NCBI GenBank assembly: GCA_018417955.1
Contig: JACTVC010000016.1
Span: 930,001-994,000, forward strand
Source of the DNA: Laccaria trichodermophora
Taxonomy: Eukaryota; Basidiomycota; Agaricomycetes; Agaricales; Hydnangiaceae
DNA length: 64,000 bases
Direction: 5' to 3'
Below, in pieces: positions 20,043 to 30,106 of the stretch (its first letter is position 1; each line of letters opens with the position of its first letter). Below the pieces are notes generated by a model. That model ran no database searches and was not told the DNA's origin. It saw nothing but the letters and a program-made list of their open reading frames with translations. The position numbers and the translations under genes were made by a program.

Positions 20043-21653
20043 GAGGTCTTAGCAGTGCCCCCCCTATTCCTGCAGGAATCCGGTCATTCTGGTGGAATTC
20101 TGGTGGATTCCAGTGGAATGGAATTTAGCAGAAGGCCCTGCTAAATTATTTATTCTGGTGTTTTCCATTCCAGTGGAATTCCGGTGGATTCTGGAATATA
20201 CACCAGAATGTTCCCCGGAATGTGCAGGAATGGGGTTCCCCAGAATGTGCAGGAACAGAATTCCACTGTAATCTGTTTATTTTATTTATTTGTTATATAT
20301 TGTAGTTTGTTTATTTAAGATGGATAACAAACAATATCTGTTTGGCAATCATGCTCACCAAACATGACCACCCTCCTCCTCCCACCACCAACCATGCTTG
20401 ACCGCCACCAAACATGCCCATTGCCACCACCATTCGTCATGACCACCACGATCCCCTTCACTTGACACCATCCGCATCTGTCACCCATGCCCACCACAAT
20501 CCACCACATCCATGTCACCAACTGAACAAGCGCCCACCTGGATGACACGTCGTTTGATGATGATGACATACCAGGTACGTCACCGTCCAGCTGTTTTGGG
20601 CCACCCAGGTGAGTATGCCATCCCCTCACCCCCTGTTGCTCACTTTCTCAGTTGCCACGTTGCAACCAACGAACAATGACAACAACGTGGCCCACCACCA
20701 TCCACGAGAGCCCACCACGCCCACACAACACACCCTAACATATGACGGCACCACCCCACCCATGAAAAATGGCCAGCGCCCACAAAAAACAACCCCGCAC
20801 CCATGAAAAACAGCCGTCGCCCATGAAACACACCCAGCGCCCACGAAAAACAGCTCCATGCCCACGAAACAACTCCCAGTGCCCATGTAACACGCGAGTG
20901 AGCACCACCACCCACAAATGACAAGTTGATGCCCCCAGTGCCCACAAACACCCAAAACAACCCCAGTGCCCATGATGGCACCACCCCGCCCACAGAAAAA
21001 CAGCCAGCACCCACACGATGGCACCACCCCACCCATGAAAATGTCTCACGACCCATGCCAACATGACCACGTCCACCATGATGTGTCCACAACCATGCCC
21101 ACGACCAAGCCAACACGATGACATGTCCATGACCATGTCCACAAAAACGAGGCAACAATACCACCCCTCCCTTACTCCCTCTCCATCCCCTGTCCACCAC
21201 TTCTTCCCCTCCCTATCACTCCCCCCCTTCTCCCTCCATAACTCTCCACCCCTCCCTACCCCTTTTGTCCCTGTCCCTTTCCTTCTCCATAGCCTGGTCC
21301 CCTTGTCCCCACCCCCTTTCCCAGTACTTTAATATAGTCTGTATGTAGTAATATATAATAAAATATGTTTCATGTCATTTTAAATACATTATAATTGATT
21401 TATTGAGTTCAAATTTTATAAGGAATTTTGAATAATAAGTTTATTAAATAGTAGTGAAGAGAAAGAGGTGTGCTGAAGTGTATATTAGTGTAAATTAACA
21501 TATACTTGCATTTAAATATAGGTTTTATACCTTATTCTTCTCATATCCTGTCCCATTCTAGTGGAATTCCCCTGGAATACACAGGAATTCCACAGGAATT
21601 CCACTAGAATGACTAGATTCCTGCAGGAATAGGTGGGGCACTGTAAAGTACTG
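20043..21653. mobile_element. hAT-like non-autonomous element with ATTCC-rich ends and CCACA-rich core
   Basis: The flanking 8-mers are caatatgg (20035-20042) and caatatag (21654-21661). The empty site is copy 1 of the host MITE, near 19280-19300. Ends are partly inverted: AGGTCTTAGCAGTGCCCC left and, reverse-complemented, AGTACTTTACAGTGCCCC right. Next to both ends are many GGAATTCC/ATTCCTGCAGGAAT palindromes. The centre (about 20380-21330) is C/A-rich low complexity. Related partial copies lie at 57600-58134 and, more loosely, 62640-64000. Confidence 0.65.
20380..21330. repeat. CCACA/CCCATG-rich low-complexity core
   Basis: The strand is dominated by ccacc, cccatg and cgcccac words with strong C-over-G bias, so long chance frames appear on both strands. 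I do not call these genes. Similar DNA occurs at 57830-58130, 63060-64000 and, inverted, 18290-18830. Confidence 0.6.
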
Positions 21654-21803
21654 CAATATAGCTGATGTTCTTATTGTTCAACAGTTTAAAATTTTGTTAA
21701 TGAACATTTTTTGCATACACAAAAGCTTTATTATTCTAGGAGTGTTGACAATTATGGAGGTACCTCTGCCTAGAGCAAACATTGGACCCTGTCTCAAGTA
21801 ATA

Positions 21804-22286
21804 GTTGTAATTTGTGAATAGGGTTGGTCATAGAACCAGGGTTTCAATGAGAGATGATATGGGAGCTGCTCAACCATGCTTGCTGGAAAAATCCAAAAGT
21901 GCCTACTCAATCTGGAAAAGCATGAATGGAGCTCTAGTTCAATGATTGACTTGCGTCACCTGTAAATATATTCTTAGTTCCTACCACCAACAGTCAGAAG
22001 GAAATTGTGGTGCTGGGTATTTCCCAGTACCTGGGTTGTACATACCTTATTATTTTTGAGAAAAATTTGTGTTGTAACTTGTATCAGCATCTGTCTGTCA
22101 CAGTAACTCCAAGCAAGTCACTCATGATGAGTAATTTAGATTCACAGTGATTGGTTCATGCTGATTGCATAAAAGGGGTGTTTTTTATTTTATGAAGCTA
22201 CATGAGGAGGAGGCAACCTCATGTTAGGAAAAATGAATGGAAGGATTTGGGAAGGAAGGTCTCACATGATCACTATCAAGTCTTAC
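21804..22286. other. Spacer, no gene seen
   Basis: CpG-poor DNA with no supported feature. Confidence 0.3.
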
Positions 22287-22869
22287 TAGTGTTTAAAAGT
22301 CCAGTCTAGTCCGGTTTTTTGATGCCCCTGGGCTTTAACCATAACCGTAACCAGCCTGCATTGTTCCCAGAAGTCAAAAGACCAAACCGGACCACAAATA
22401 ACCATGGTCTGCAGTCTTTTTGCAGTCTATAGACCAGTCTTGGTCTTCTTCAGTTTTAACTGGTTTAAGACCGGTTTTCTGGCCAATATTTTAAAATTAT
22501 GAATCAGTAAATTTGTTAACGTGTTTCGTAGCTTTAAGAAGAGCCCAAGAACGTTAAATTTCGTTGAGAATTGGTGTTTCTATAAAAAAAGTCTTGTACA
22601 TCTACTATTTTTAACGAAATTTTACATTTTTATTTATATCTTTATCAATTCTGAACCAATTAATACGTGCTTGGGTGCGTTTTGAAGGGTATTCAGTGGG
22701 CTTCAAAACCCCGGTCCTAACCGGTTAAGACCGGTCCATTTAGATTGGTTTTTTTGCGGTCTTTAGTTCTCAACAATCAAAAAACCAAACCACAGGTCCG
22801 GTTTTTGCGGTCTTGGTCCGGTCTGGTTATGGTCTTTTTCCAGTCACGAGACCGGACTTCCAAACACTA
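22287..22869. mobile_element. hAT-type MITE, ACCGGT family, copy 4
   Basis: The 583-bp element has perfect 8-bp duplications agtcttac (22279-22286 and 22870-22877). Ends are TAGTGTTTAAAAGTCC and GGACTTCCAAACACTA. It is closely similar to 15272-15842 and 55733-56277, sharing ttttttgatgcccc near the left end and an AT-rich centre with aagaacgttaaatt. Confidence 0.85.
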
Positions 22870-22877
22870 AGTCTTAC

Positions 22878-24846
22878 AGTGCCATACTATACACTGTCTT
22901 TTTTGTGTGGAAGCTGAAAAGGAAATATTGGTAAAGTGATGCTAAGTACTTACCCAGGTATTAACCAAGCAAGTGTTCACCAGGTAGTAAACTGGGCCTG
23001 GGTATCATAGTTGTGGGAATAAAAAAGGAAAAAGAGAAAAATTCCCAAAAAGGAAAGAGGAAAGAGGAAAAAAGGAGGGATTTGTTAGTACCATATCACT
23101 TTTCTATGATACAAAATCCAGAAAATCCCCAAAAAATGGGTTGTATACAAAATTACATTGGGCCTGTGCAATATATTCACAACTGACAAGTATTTGGTTG
23201 CTTACAGAGTTTGGGAATGCCAAGAACTGTTACAGCCATCAGACAGATGCTGGATCTAAAATGATATTTTCCAATTATCAATCAGCCAAGAAAAGCCTAG
23301 CATGTCCTGAGAAGGCATGAGACCTTGAGTTTTTTCTGCATGGCATACAGGAATTGGTGCAGCTGGGGAGAGATCAACTTTGCAAAAGAGTTGGATGTCA
23401 TCCAACCACATCCTTGTAAATCATTTGTTGGGCCACCTGTAAAGCAGCCATCTAGCAAGTTTTGATTCATGTAGCTCATATCACTTGCTGTATCAGAATG
23501 GTGAGCAGCCCAGCTGGCAGTCTCCAAAACATCCCATCAACAAAGATTTCCAAAAAAGATCAATGTCCTCTACTGTTTTGGGCACCACTTGAGACTTTTT
23601 TTGTTTTGTATATCCCAAATTCACAGGCTATTACAAAGGGATACATTAGGGCTGCAAAGCTACCAGTTCAGACTGGTCTTCTAGTCAACCTTAGACTCAT
23701 GTTGGCAAAAATAAGCTAATTTGTACGTGAAATTTTCCTTTAGTTGCTACATATTCTTGACATATTCTCTACATCCATGGTGAATTTTAAAGAAGATTGG
23801 AAAAGCTCTAGACACAGCTAATCTCTGTCAGAATGTGCAGATTTAGTGAAAAACTACCCCACTGAATGATACATCTGTTCTTCATGTTCCATGCAATAGA
23901 AACACAATCAAATCTCCTGAAACTTGGAGGATGCATAAGGTTTCAACTATTCCAGTTGTATGTGCAATTTTTATAACAAGAAATTGTTTCATTGAATTTA
24001 AATTAGTTTTTGAGAATTTGCTGTATCATTCAATGCTGAATGATTGTGCTTCTGAGGTGTTTTTGGCTGCTTTGGGGTATTACAATGCAGTGGAAGAACT
24101 GGAATTTTTTTTGAGACTACTGATGTCTCTGCATAGAGGCTGTGACAAGTGAAGAACTAAAAAATGGTGAAAATGCGAAATATGAGACAAGGCAGAGGTG
24201 TGAGAACTATTTACCAAATTTGATGGCAGCTGTCAATTTCTGTTTACAGATTTTTTTTATAGCAGCTGCTATGGCACACAGGTATGAGAACGCCGTAAAC
24301 TGTGAGAGAAGAATGTAAGAGGAAGCCTCGGCGGAGTTGGAGCCAGCGTCCAAGGGGGTGCCGGCATCGAAAAAAAAGACCTGAGGTCGATTTTTTTTTT
24401 TTCCTCAACTTTGGGTGGACTAACTAACTACGTAATCAGGCACATGTCCAAATATGGTAATATTAGTAATATTTTTACTCTTTTCTGGCTCCTTTAGACT
24501 CCCTACACACTGTGCAAACCCATATTGAGGTGCCTGCTCAACACATAGTAGTATGTAAGGTCAGGCAGAATACTGTGAAATTGCATACCCATCAAGTTTC
24601 ATGGCCATTCTTTCTACACAGCAGTGCATTCATGGTGTAATTTGGCTTGTTTGATAGATAAAATTGTTTATCATTAGAGTAACATATTTACCCTTTACAC
24701 AAAGTGTTGAACCTGCCTGTAGATGAAGCAATAGGGTGAGTAAGAGCTGCTGCAAGTCTCTTGGATGCAGAAAACCGAGAACAAGGTGACAAAAAATGTC
24801 ATGTTGCAACACAACCAAATAGCACTCCCGAAAATTAGTTGTGCAC
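22878..24846. other. 2-kb stretch without a supported gene
   Basis: Mostly CpG-poor DNA with only short frames. CpG content rises after about 24300 (gcctcggcggagttgg), which marks the left edge of the CpG-rich block. No RNA gene or element ends were resolved. Confidence 0.35.
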
Positions 24847-25287
24847 ATTAGGCTGTTTCACAGTAGGCCAACTTGGCCCCAACTTCGATCCCAATTTCGA
24901 CCTCAACTTTGTCCCCAACTTGCACAAAGTTGGGGGTGAAGTTGGCCAACTCTACTGTGAAACACCTGCCGAGCCCAAGGTCAAGTTAGATAGAACATAT
25001 GTATACTACATTAGAAATAGAGACTCGAATTTTCAATCAAATACTCTTTCGTAATGCCCCTCGTCTTGCCCCCAATGATCCCTCTTCCGCCACCTTCACT
25101 GTTCTGCATGGGCAGCCGCTACGCTATCTCAGGAGACTCGGCGTCGCCATTCAGTTGATCATGCTGAATCAAGTTGATCATACTGAATTGCGCAGGTATG
25201 TCCCAAGACAAGACGTCGCTCATATCTACTGAGACAAGATGTCGCTTATATCTACTGCAGGTCACATTTTTACGTCTGCTCCTGAAA

Positions 25288-26826
25288 ATGCCCTCTCTAT
25301 CAGAACGACAGGCTCTCATCCATGGTATTTTGCTGGCTACCGAGGAGGAGATGAAGACTCACTTTGCAGACTTCGAGGATTCGGACGGTGATGAAAGTGA
25401 CAATGAAAACTCCACACACTCCACTTCGTCCTCCTCCAGCACATCATCCTCCAGCTCTTCCTCCTCCAGCTCTTCCTCTTCATCCAGCTCCTCGAGCTCC
25501 TCTAATATGAAAATTTCGAGTTCTTCTGATGACGACAAGGATTCCGATGACATTCATCTCGACAACATGTCACATTACGCTAACCTATTGGAGCTCATCC
25601 ACACCACCCGTGTCCTCAACCCAAACAATGTTTCAAAATGCTCCCAGCTTTACCTCGTTCTGGTTGAGTATAAGGAAAACGACCTAAAACGCTTTCGACG
25701 CAACCTTCGTGTCTCACCCTCCACATTTGACACTCTTGTCGCGTGCCTTGAGGACCATCCTATTTTCCACAACAAATCTCTCACCGCTCAACAATACCCC
25801 GTTGAGATCCAGCTAGCGATCGCACTTTTTCGTTTTGGCCACAATGGGAACGCCGCTTCGGTCGAGTCCATTGCGCAGTGGGCTGGAGTTAGTGCGGGTA
25901 TGGTCGTCAAAGCGACGAGGAGGGTCATAATCGCATCTCTTGCGCTACACGACGAGGTCATCCATTGGCCAACTGCTGCTGAGAAGGAGGCGGCGAAGGA
26001 GTGGGTTGAGGCTAACTCATGTCCTGCATGGCGTGACGGGTTCTGTATGGTTGATGGAACCTTGGTCCCATTGTTTGAGAAACCAGGTCACCATGGAGAG
26101 GCTTACTTTGACCGAAAAAGTAATTATTCAATGAACGTCCAGGTATGCACTTCCGCTTTAATCATACTTCTCGAATTCATTCACGCAGGTAGCTTATCAC
26201 GCTTCCCAACCTCCGAATTATTGATTACGTTGTTGGGCATTGTGGCAGCGCTCATGACGCGACAGTCTTTCGCTCATCGCGGACGTACAATGCTAACACG
26301 TCTCTCTTTGAGCAAGGGGAGTGGCTGTGGGCAGACTCAGCATATGCACTCGACGCTTGGTGTGTTACACCATACAAGAAACCGCTCTCCAATGTCCCAG
26401 AGAACAAAATCTTTAACTACCATCTCTCACGTGTACGATCTTCTCAATTTCTCATGTTAAACCTACTAATACCTTTGGCGGCAGGTGCGGGTCAAGTCTG
26501 AGCATGCTATGGGCTACCTGAAAGGCCGCTTCTGTTCACTCCGTGGGCTTCGACAACAAATCGATGATGCGGTGGACCATGCACGTGTGGCAGCATGGAT
26601 TAAGGCTTGCCTTGTTCTTCACACCCTCATCTTTGACATCGAAAATGGGAATGAAGATCCGGACTACGTGCAGGAGTTGGTGGATGAAGGAATTGATCCA
26701 GATGGGGGAGCAATGGAAAATGAACTTGAGGCCGAGGCGGTACATGAGACGACAGGGCAAAGGAAGCGGACAGATTTGAAGGAGGAACTTTTTGCGTACT
26801 TAGACGAGGAAAATAATTTGTACTAG
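25288..26826 (+). CDS. PIF/Harbinger (HARBI1-like) DDE transposase
   Basis: The protein cuts and reinserts the element and is expected to act in the nucleus with its partner gene. Exons 25288-26142, 26193-26432 and 26485-26826 join to a 478-residue frame; introns (26143-26192, 26433-26484) start GT and end AG. I chose ATG 25288 (MPSLSERQ); an upstream in-frame ATG at 25174 is less likely. Residues about 45-75 are acidic with a long poly-Ser run. The catalytic triad reads D256 (CMVDGT), D307 (GSAHDATVF) and E371 (VKSEHAMGYLKGR), as in DDE_Tnp_4 family enzymes. The first intron's acceptor was set so that NVQ joins LITLPNLRIIDY. The frame has no break, so the gene may be functional. Confidence 0.9.
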
Positions 26827-26835
26827 CTCGAAGTT

Positions 26836-28378
26836 CTAATTATCCGGAATGTAAGATGGAAAGAAGAAGTCGTTGCTACTGCCAAACAGTGTGACCTGAC
26901 TATACTCCCCCATGTTCTCCTTCCCACCTGGTGATGAACCACCTGTCCTGTACAACATGGAGCTTGAGCTCCCGCTAGCTTGGCCCAGAAATGTGGGGGA
27001 GTTGGTATCGCTGAATGCCGGCCTTGGCACAGGTGTCAAAGGAAATGATGTAGAGGTCGAAGGAGCTAACGGCGTTGTGGGTAGGGTAACAGGTTGGTTC
27101 GTTTGCGTGCTGAGCTGGGCAATCTCTAGCTGAAGCAAAAGCTCCTCCTGTCGCGCTGCACGTTCCTCTGCTGCGTCCTTCACCTTTCCACCATATTTGA
27201 GCTCGTACTTGAGGCGCTTGTTGCGTTCTTGTTCCATGCGTAACTCATGCTCCCGCTCACGCTTGCGATCAATGCGTTGAGCTTCTTGCTGACGCGATTC
27301 ATTGAAGCGGTCGATGGCATTCTTAGGTGCAGCAGTGGACTTCACTGCATTGGCCTTCGCAAGTCCGCCGTCACGGCCACCAAGGATTGCCTTGACTTTT
27401 GAGAGCTTCGGTTGCGCTTTGGAGGTGGGTGTAGATGCCAACTTGGTGGGTGGAGGAGGTGCAGGCTCCAGGGATGGATGAGGTACAGGCTCCGAGGGTA
27501 GAATGGGATCAGTGGCATTGTCCTTTTCGGAAATCAGTCAACTTGGTAATTCAATGAGATGAAACTAACCTTGCGTTCACTACCCGCCTCTTGAACAAAA
27601 TCTTCCCCTTCATCATATTCCCCCCCCTCATCGGCACCCAGTTCAGCGCCGCGGTCATCTCCAAAGACATCTGCTTCCTCCTCTCCGGGAGCGTCAAACA
27701 ATGCAATCGCTTCCGCAGCGTGGTCGACACCGGGGGTTGATGATTCAACAGCGACAGGGTTGTAGTTTGGTAGCTCCCTCCAGAAGGCATGGAATTCCTT
27801 CCACCATGGCCAATCCTCAGTGACCGTTGCTGCATTTTATGTGAGCTTCAATATGCAAAGCATGGTGAACGACTTGCCTATCAAATTTGCCAGCTCACTG
27901 CCTACTTTTACCTCCCCAGGATCTAGACCAGCCCCCGTAGCACCAATCTCCTTGACATACTTGCTATACTCCGCTTTTAGCCTGGGATAAACAGATGAAT
28001 GTTTTGTACGCCATATATGAAACAGACCCATGCTTACCTCCGAAGACGTGTCTCGACTGAGGTTACAAACCAAGCGGGATTCGCTGCGTAGAGAGCGGAC
28101 TGTGTCGCATCGTTCTCGAAGATGTGCTTCGCGAGCACAGCGTACTGCTGGGGGCGGCCATCCTGTGCAACGGCCTTTTTGCGTCCTTCTTTGTTTGCTT
28201 CAGCGGTGGAGTCAGAGAAGAGTTTTTTACGAAAGATGGGATGATTGGTGAGATAATTGATGAGGTCCCATGTCCAGTCTTCGTTTTTCACCCATTCGAT
28301 GTTGGGGGCGCGTGTGGTGGTGGGAGGAGCGTCGGCTGCCTTCTTTGTTTTCTTCTTCTCACATTTGGGCTTAGTCAT
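26836..28378 (-). CDS. PIF/Harbinger accessory protein (Myb/SANT-like partner)
   Basis: Many Harbinger elements carry a second DNA-binding protein that brings the transposase to the nucleus and to the ends. Exons on the minus strand are 28378-28038, 27981-27878, 27829-27570 and 27522-26836; they total 1,392 nt, an unbroken 463-residue frame. The N-terminal part has a Lys-rich start (MTKPKCEKKKTKK) and a Trp-spaced segment (WVKNEDWTWDLINYL), which suggests a Myb/SANT-like fold. The C-terminal part is a charged coiled coil (ERNKRLKYELKYGGK) followed by a Pro/Ser/Thr-rich tail. The second intron (27830-27877) starts GC, in the usual AG|GCAAGT context. The start ATG lies inside the subterminal repeat zone. 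Assignment rests on position and composition more than on a clear motif. Confidence 0.75.
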
Positions 28379-28574
28379 GTCTGGCTCCGAAGTTGGCAGG
28401 TAAGTTGGAGAGCGAAGTTGGGACACAAAGTTGGTGGGTCCAAGTCGTGGTTGCGACGTCGATTTGGGTCCCAACTTGAAAAAGAGGCCCAACTTCGGAC
28501 TTCCAACTTTGCAAAGTTGGGATCAAAGTTGGGATCAAAGTTGGAGCGCAAGTTGGCCTACTGTGAAACCCCCT

Positions 28575-29358
28575 ATTGCAAAGCAATATGCAACTCACTG
28601 CCAGTGTATATAATAGCTGCTATATGATAGTGTGTGACATAAGGACACTTAATACAAGTCAATATGAGGTTCCGAAGCAATCATGAGCACTAGTTGTCGA
28701 GACCTCCATTTTTTTTTTTTTTTGGACCAGCAGCTGGACTAACTAACCGGGTATAGGTCCGGCATTCTATTGCCGGAGCCCCCTTGCCAGCATCTAAATT
28801 ATGACTAAAGTCAAAATAGCACAGCTGCCCTGCACAACTCCAACTCATACATGTCAGCATGCTTGAAGTTGCTTGACTTTCGTTTTTACTGAGTGTCACC
28901 GCTTAGTATCGTTCCAGATTCCTGCATCCGGCTCGATCTCCGACCCCAATCCAAACCAAGGCTGCAAGCTTTGAAAGTCAAACCTAAGGCTCCTAACAAT
29001 GAAGTGACCCCTGGACTCTGCCAGTACAAACTCTTCAAATTAACACCAATCTTTGACTTCAAGCTCGGCCAGGCCTATCATTGGTGTCGACTCCTGAGGC
29101 CTGAAATCTGATCTGAGATCTCAGCTCCACTTTTGTATGTTTCTGTTCAATAGCATGTTTCAGAGATTACATAATGGAAATCGACTGTATGGGATCTGTA
29201 TGTTTTACCAGCGCTTAGCAGTCAGTCGGTACGTAAAGTTTTATTGTCAAAAGTACATGTTTCGCACTAACCATAGCAGATTGATAGCAGATTCCAACTC
29301 GCTGAATCACAAATTTTGACAGGAAACGTGTTTACAACCTGCGTGACTTGTCACTTGC
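28575..29358. other. Spacer with poly-T tract, no gene seen
   Basis: A T15 run at about 28710-28725 precedes ggactaactaacc. A similar T run followed by ggactaactaac lies at 24390-24430, on the other side of the Harbinger element. The motif ggcattctattgc (about 28763) recurs at 56640. I cannot assign these to a family. Confidence 0.35.
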
Positions 29359-29366
29359 CTTCGCGC

Positions 29367-29792
29367 AGGACCCCCGAAAATCCTGCTAAATGGTAGATAC
29401 TGATCTGGACAGAAAATCTCAAAATGAGGTGCTAGGGTAGATACAAACCAGACAGGTTTTCGAAAAAATCAGCAAAATGCTAGATACAGAATCCGGACAG
29501 GCTTGCGAGAAGAATCAGAGGCTAGATACTAACCAGACAAGTATGGTTGCGTAGCTCAATGGAAAAAAAGTATGTACTTTACGAAGCCTGACGTGTGGTC
29601 TGCAGTTTGAACCTTGCGCCGCACAAAAAAATTTGGCCCTGACTTGGGCTAGATACGCAGTTCGGACAACTTTTTGAAATTTTGGTCTAGGCTAGATAAA
29701 ATCCGGACAGACTTCGCCAAAATTGGTACGGACAAGAATCTGGAAATCGGCAATTTTAGTATCTACCATTTAGCAGGATTTTCGGGGGTCCT
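29367..29792. mobile_element. hAT-type MITE with AGGACCCCCG ends
   Basis: This 426-bp element has perfect inverted ends of more than 30 bp beginning AGGACCCCCGAAAATCC, and a perfect 8-bp duplication cttcgcgc (29359-29366 and 29793-29800). The interior has repeated ctagatac...ccggacag words and a tRNA-like segment. It has no coding capacity. It is unrelated in sequence to the ACCGGT family. Confidence 0.85.
29545..29623 (+). tRNA. tRNA-like segment inside a MITE
   Basis: TAGCTCAATGG (29552-29562) matches the A box and agtttgaacct (29604-29614) resembles the B box at tRNA spacing. Stems are poor and no T-run follows, so it is probably a tRNA-derived remnant or chance. Confidence 0.25.
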
Positions 29793-29800
29793 CTTCGCGC

Positions 29801-30106
29801 CAACCCGGGTTAAGGGTCTTATCCACATTGAACATGACAGGCTGCTAGCAGACTGTTTCATTTTATCCAGACCTGATGAGGCGAATAATATTACCGCAGG
29901 ATTGAACACAGATTAGTCCCTGTGGCCTTTTCTGGCTATTTTGGTCCTCGGTGTTTGGAACCTCCTTCACTCTGCCTCTATAGAATGCCATATGGCACAA
30001 GGCTTGTACGACACACCCATTCAGTTGCTCAGGCCCGCCGACCGTACACGTTCCTAGGGCGTGGTCACATCCTCAAAATGTGCAAGGAGAGCGATTGAAA
30101 GAGCAC
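29801..30106. other. Spacer, no gene seen
   Basis: Nothing supported in this stretch. Confidence 0.3.

Larger units (their letters stand above)
19783..21800. mobile_element. CACTTGAG-ended MITE, copy 2, inverted and interrupted
   Basis: This is the same family as 19147-19545 in opposite orientation. Ends are CACTTGAGGCAGG and GTCTCAAGTA, with ata duplicated on each side (19780-19782 and 21801-21803). A 1.6-kb hAT-like element (20043-21653) has inserted into it. Joining the two halves gives a sequence collinear with copy 1. Confidence 0.65.
24850..28574. mobile_element. PIF/Harbinger DNA transposon, structurally complete
   Basis: The 3,725-bp element has inverted ends AGGCTGTTTCACAGTAGG and AGGGGGTTTCACAGTAGG (the latter reverse-complemented) and a 3-bp duplication att (24847-24849 and 28575-28577). 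Subterminal regions are crowded with caaagttggg/cccaacttcg repeats, likely transposase binding sites. Two convergent spliced genes fill it: a DDE transposase (+) and a second protein (-), with stops only 10 bp apart. This two-gene layout is standard for the superfamily. Confidence 0.9.

Noticed and set aside
20609..21200. Overlapping frames of 65-186 codons on both strands
   Set aside because: They arise from CCACA/CCCATG composition, occupy several phases at once and show no domain or splice logic.
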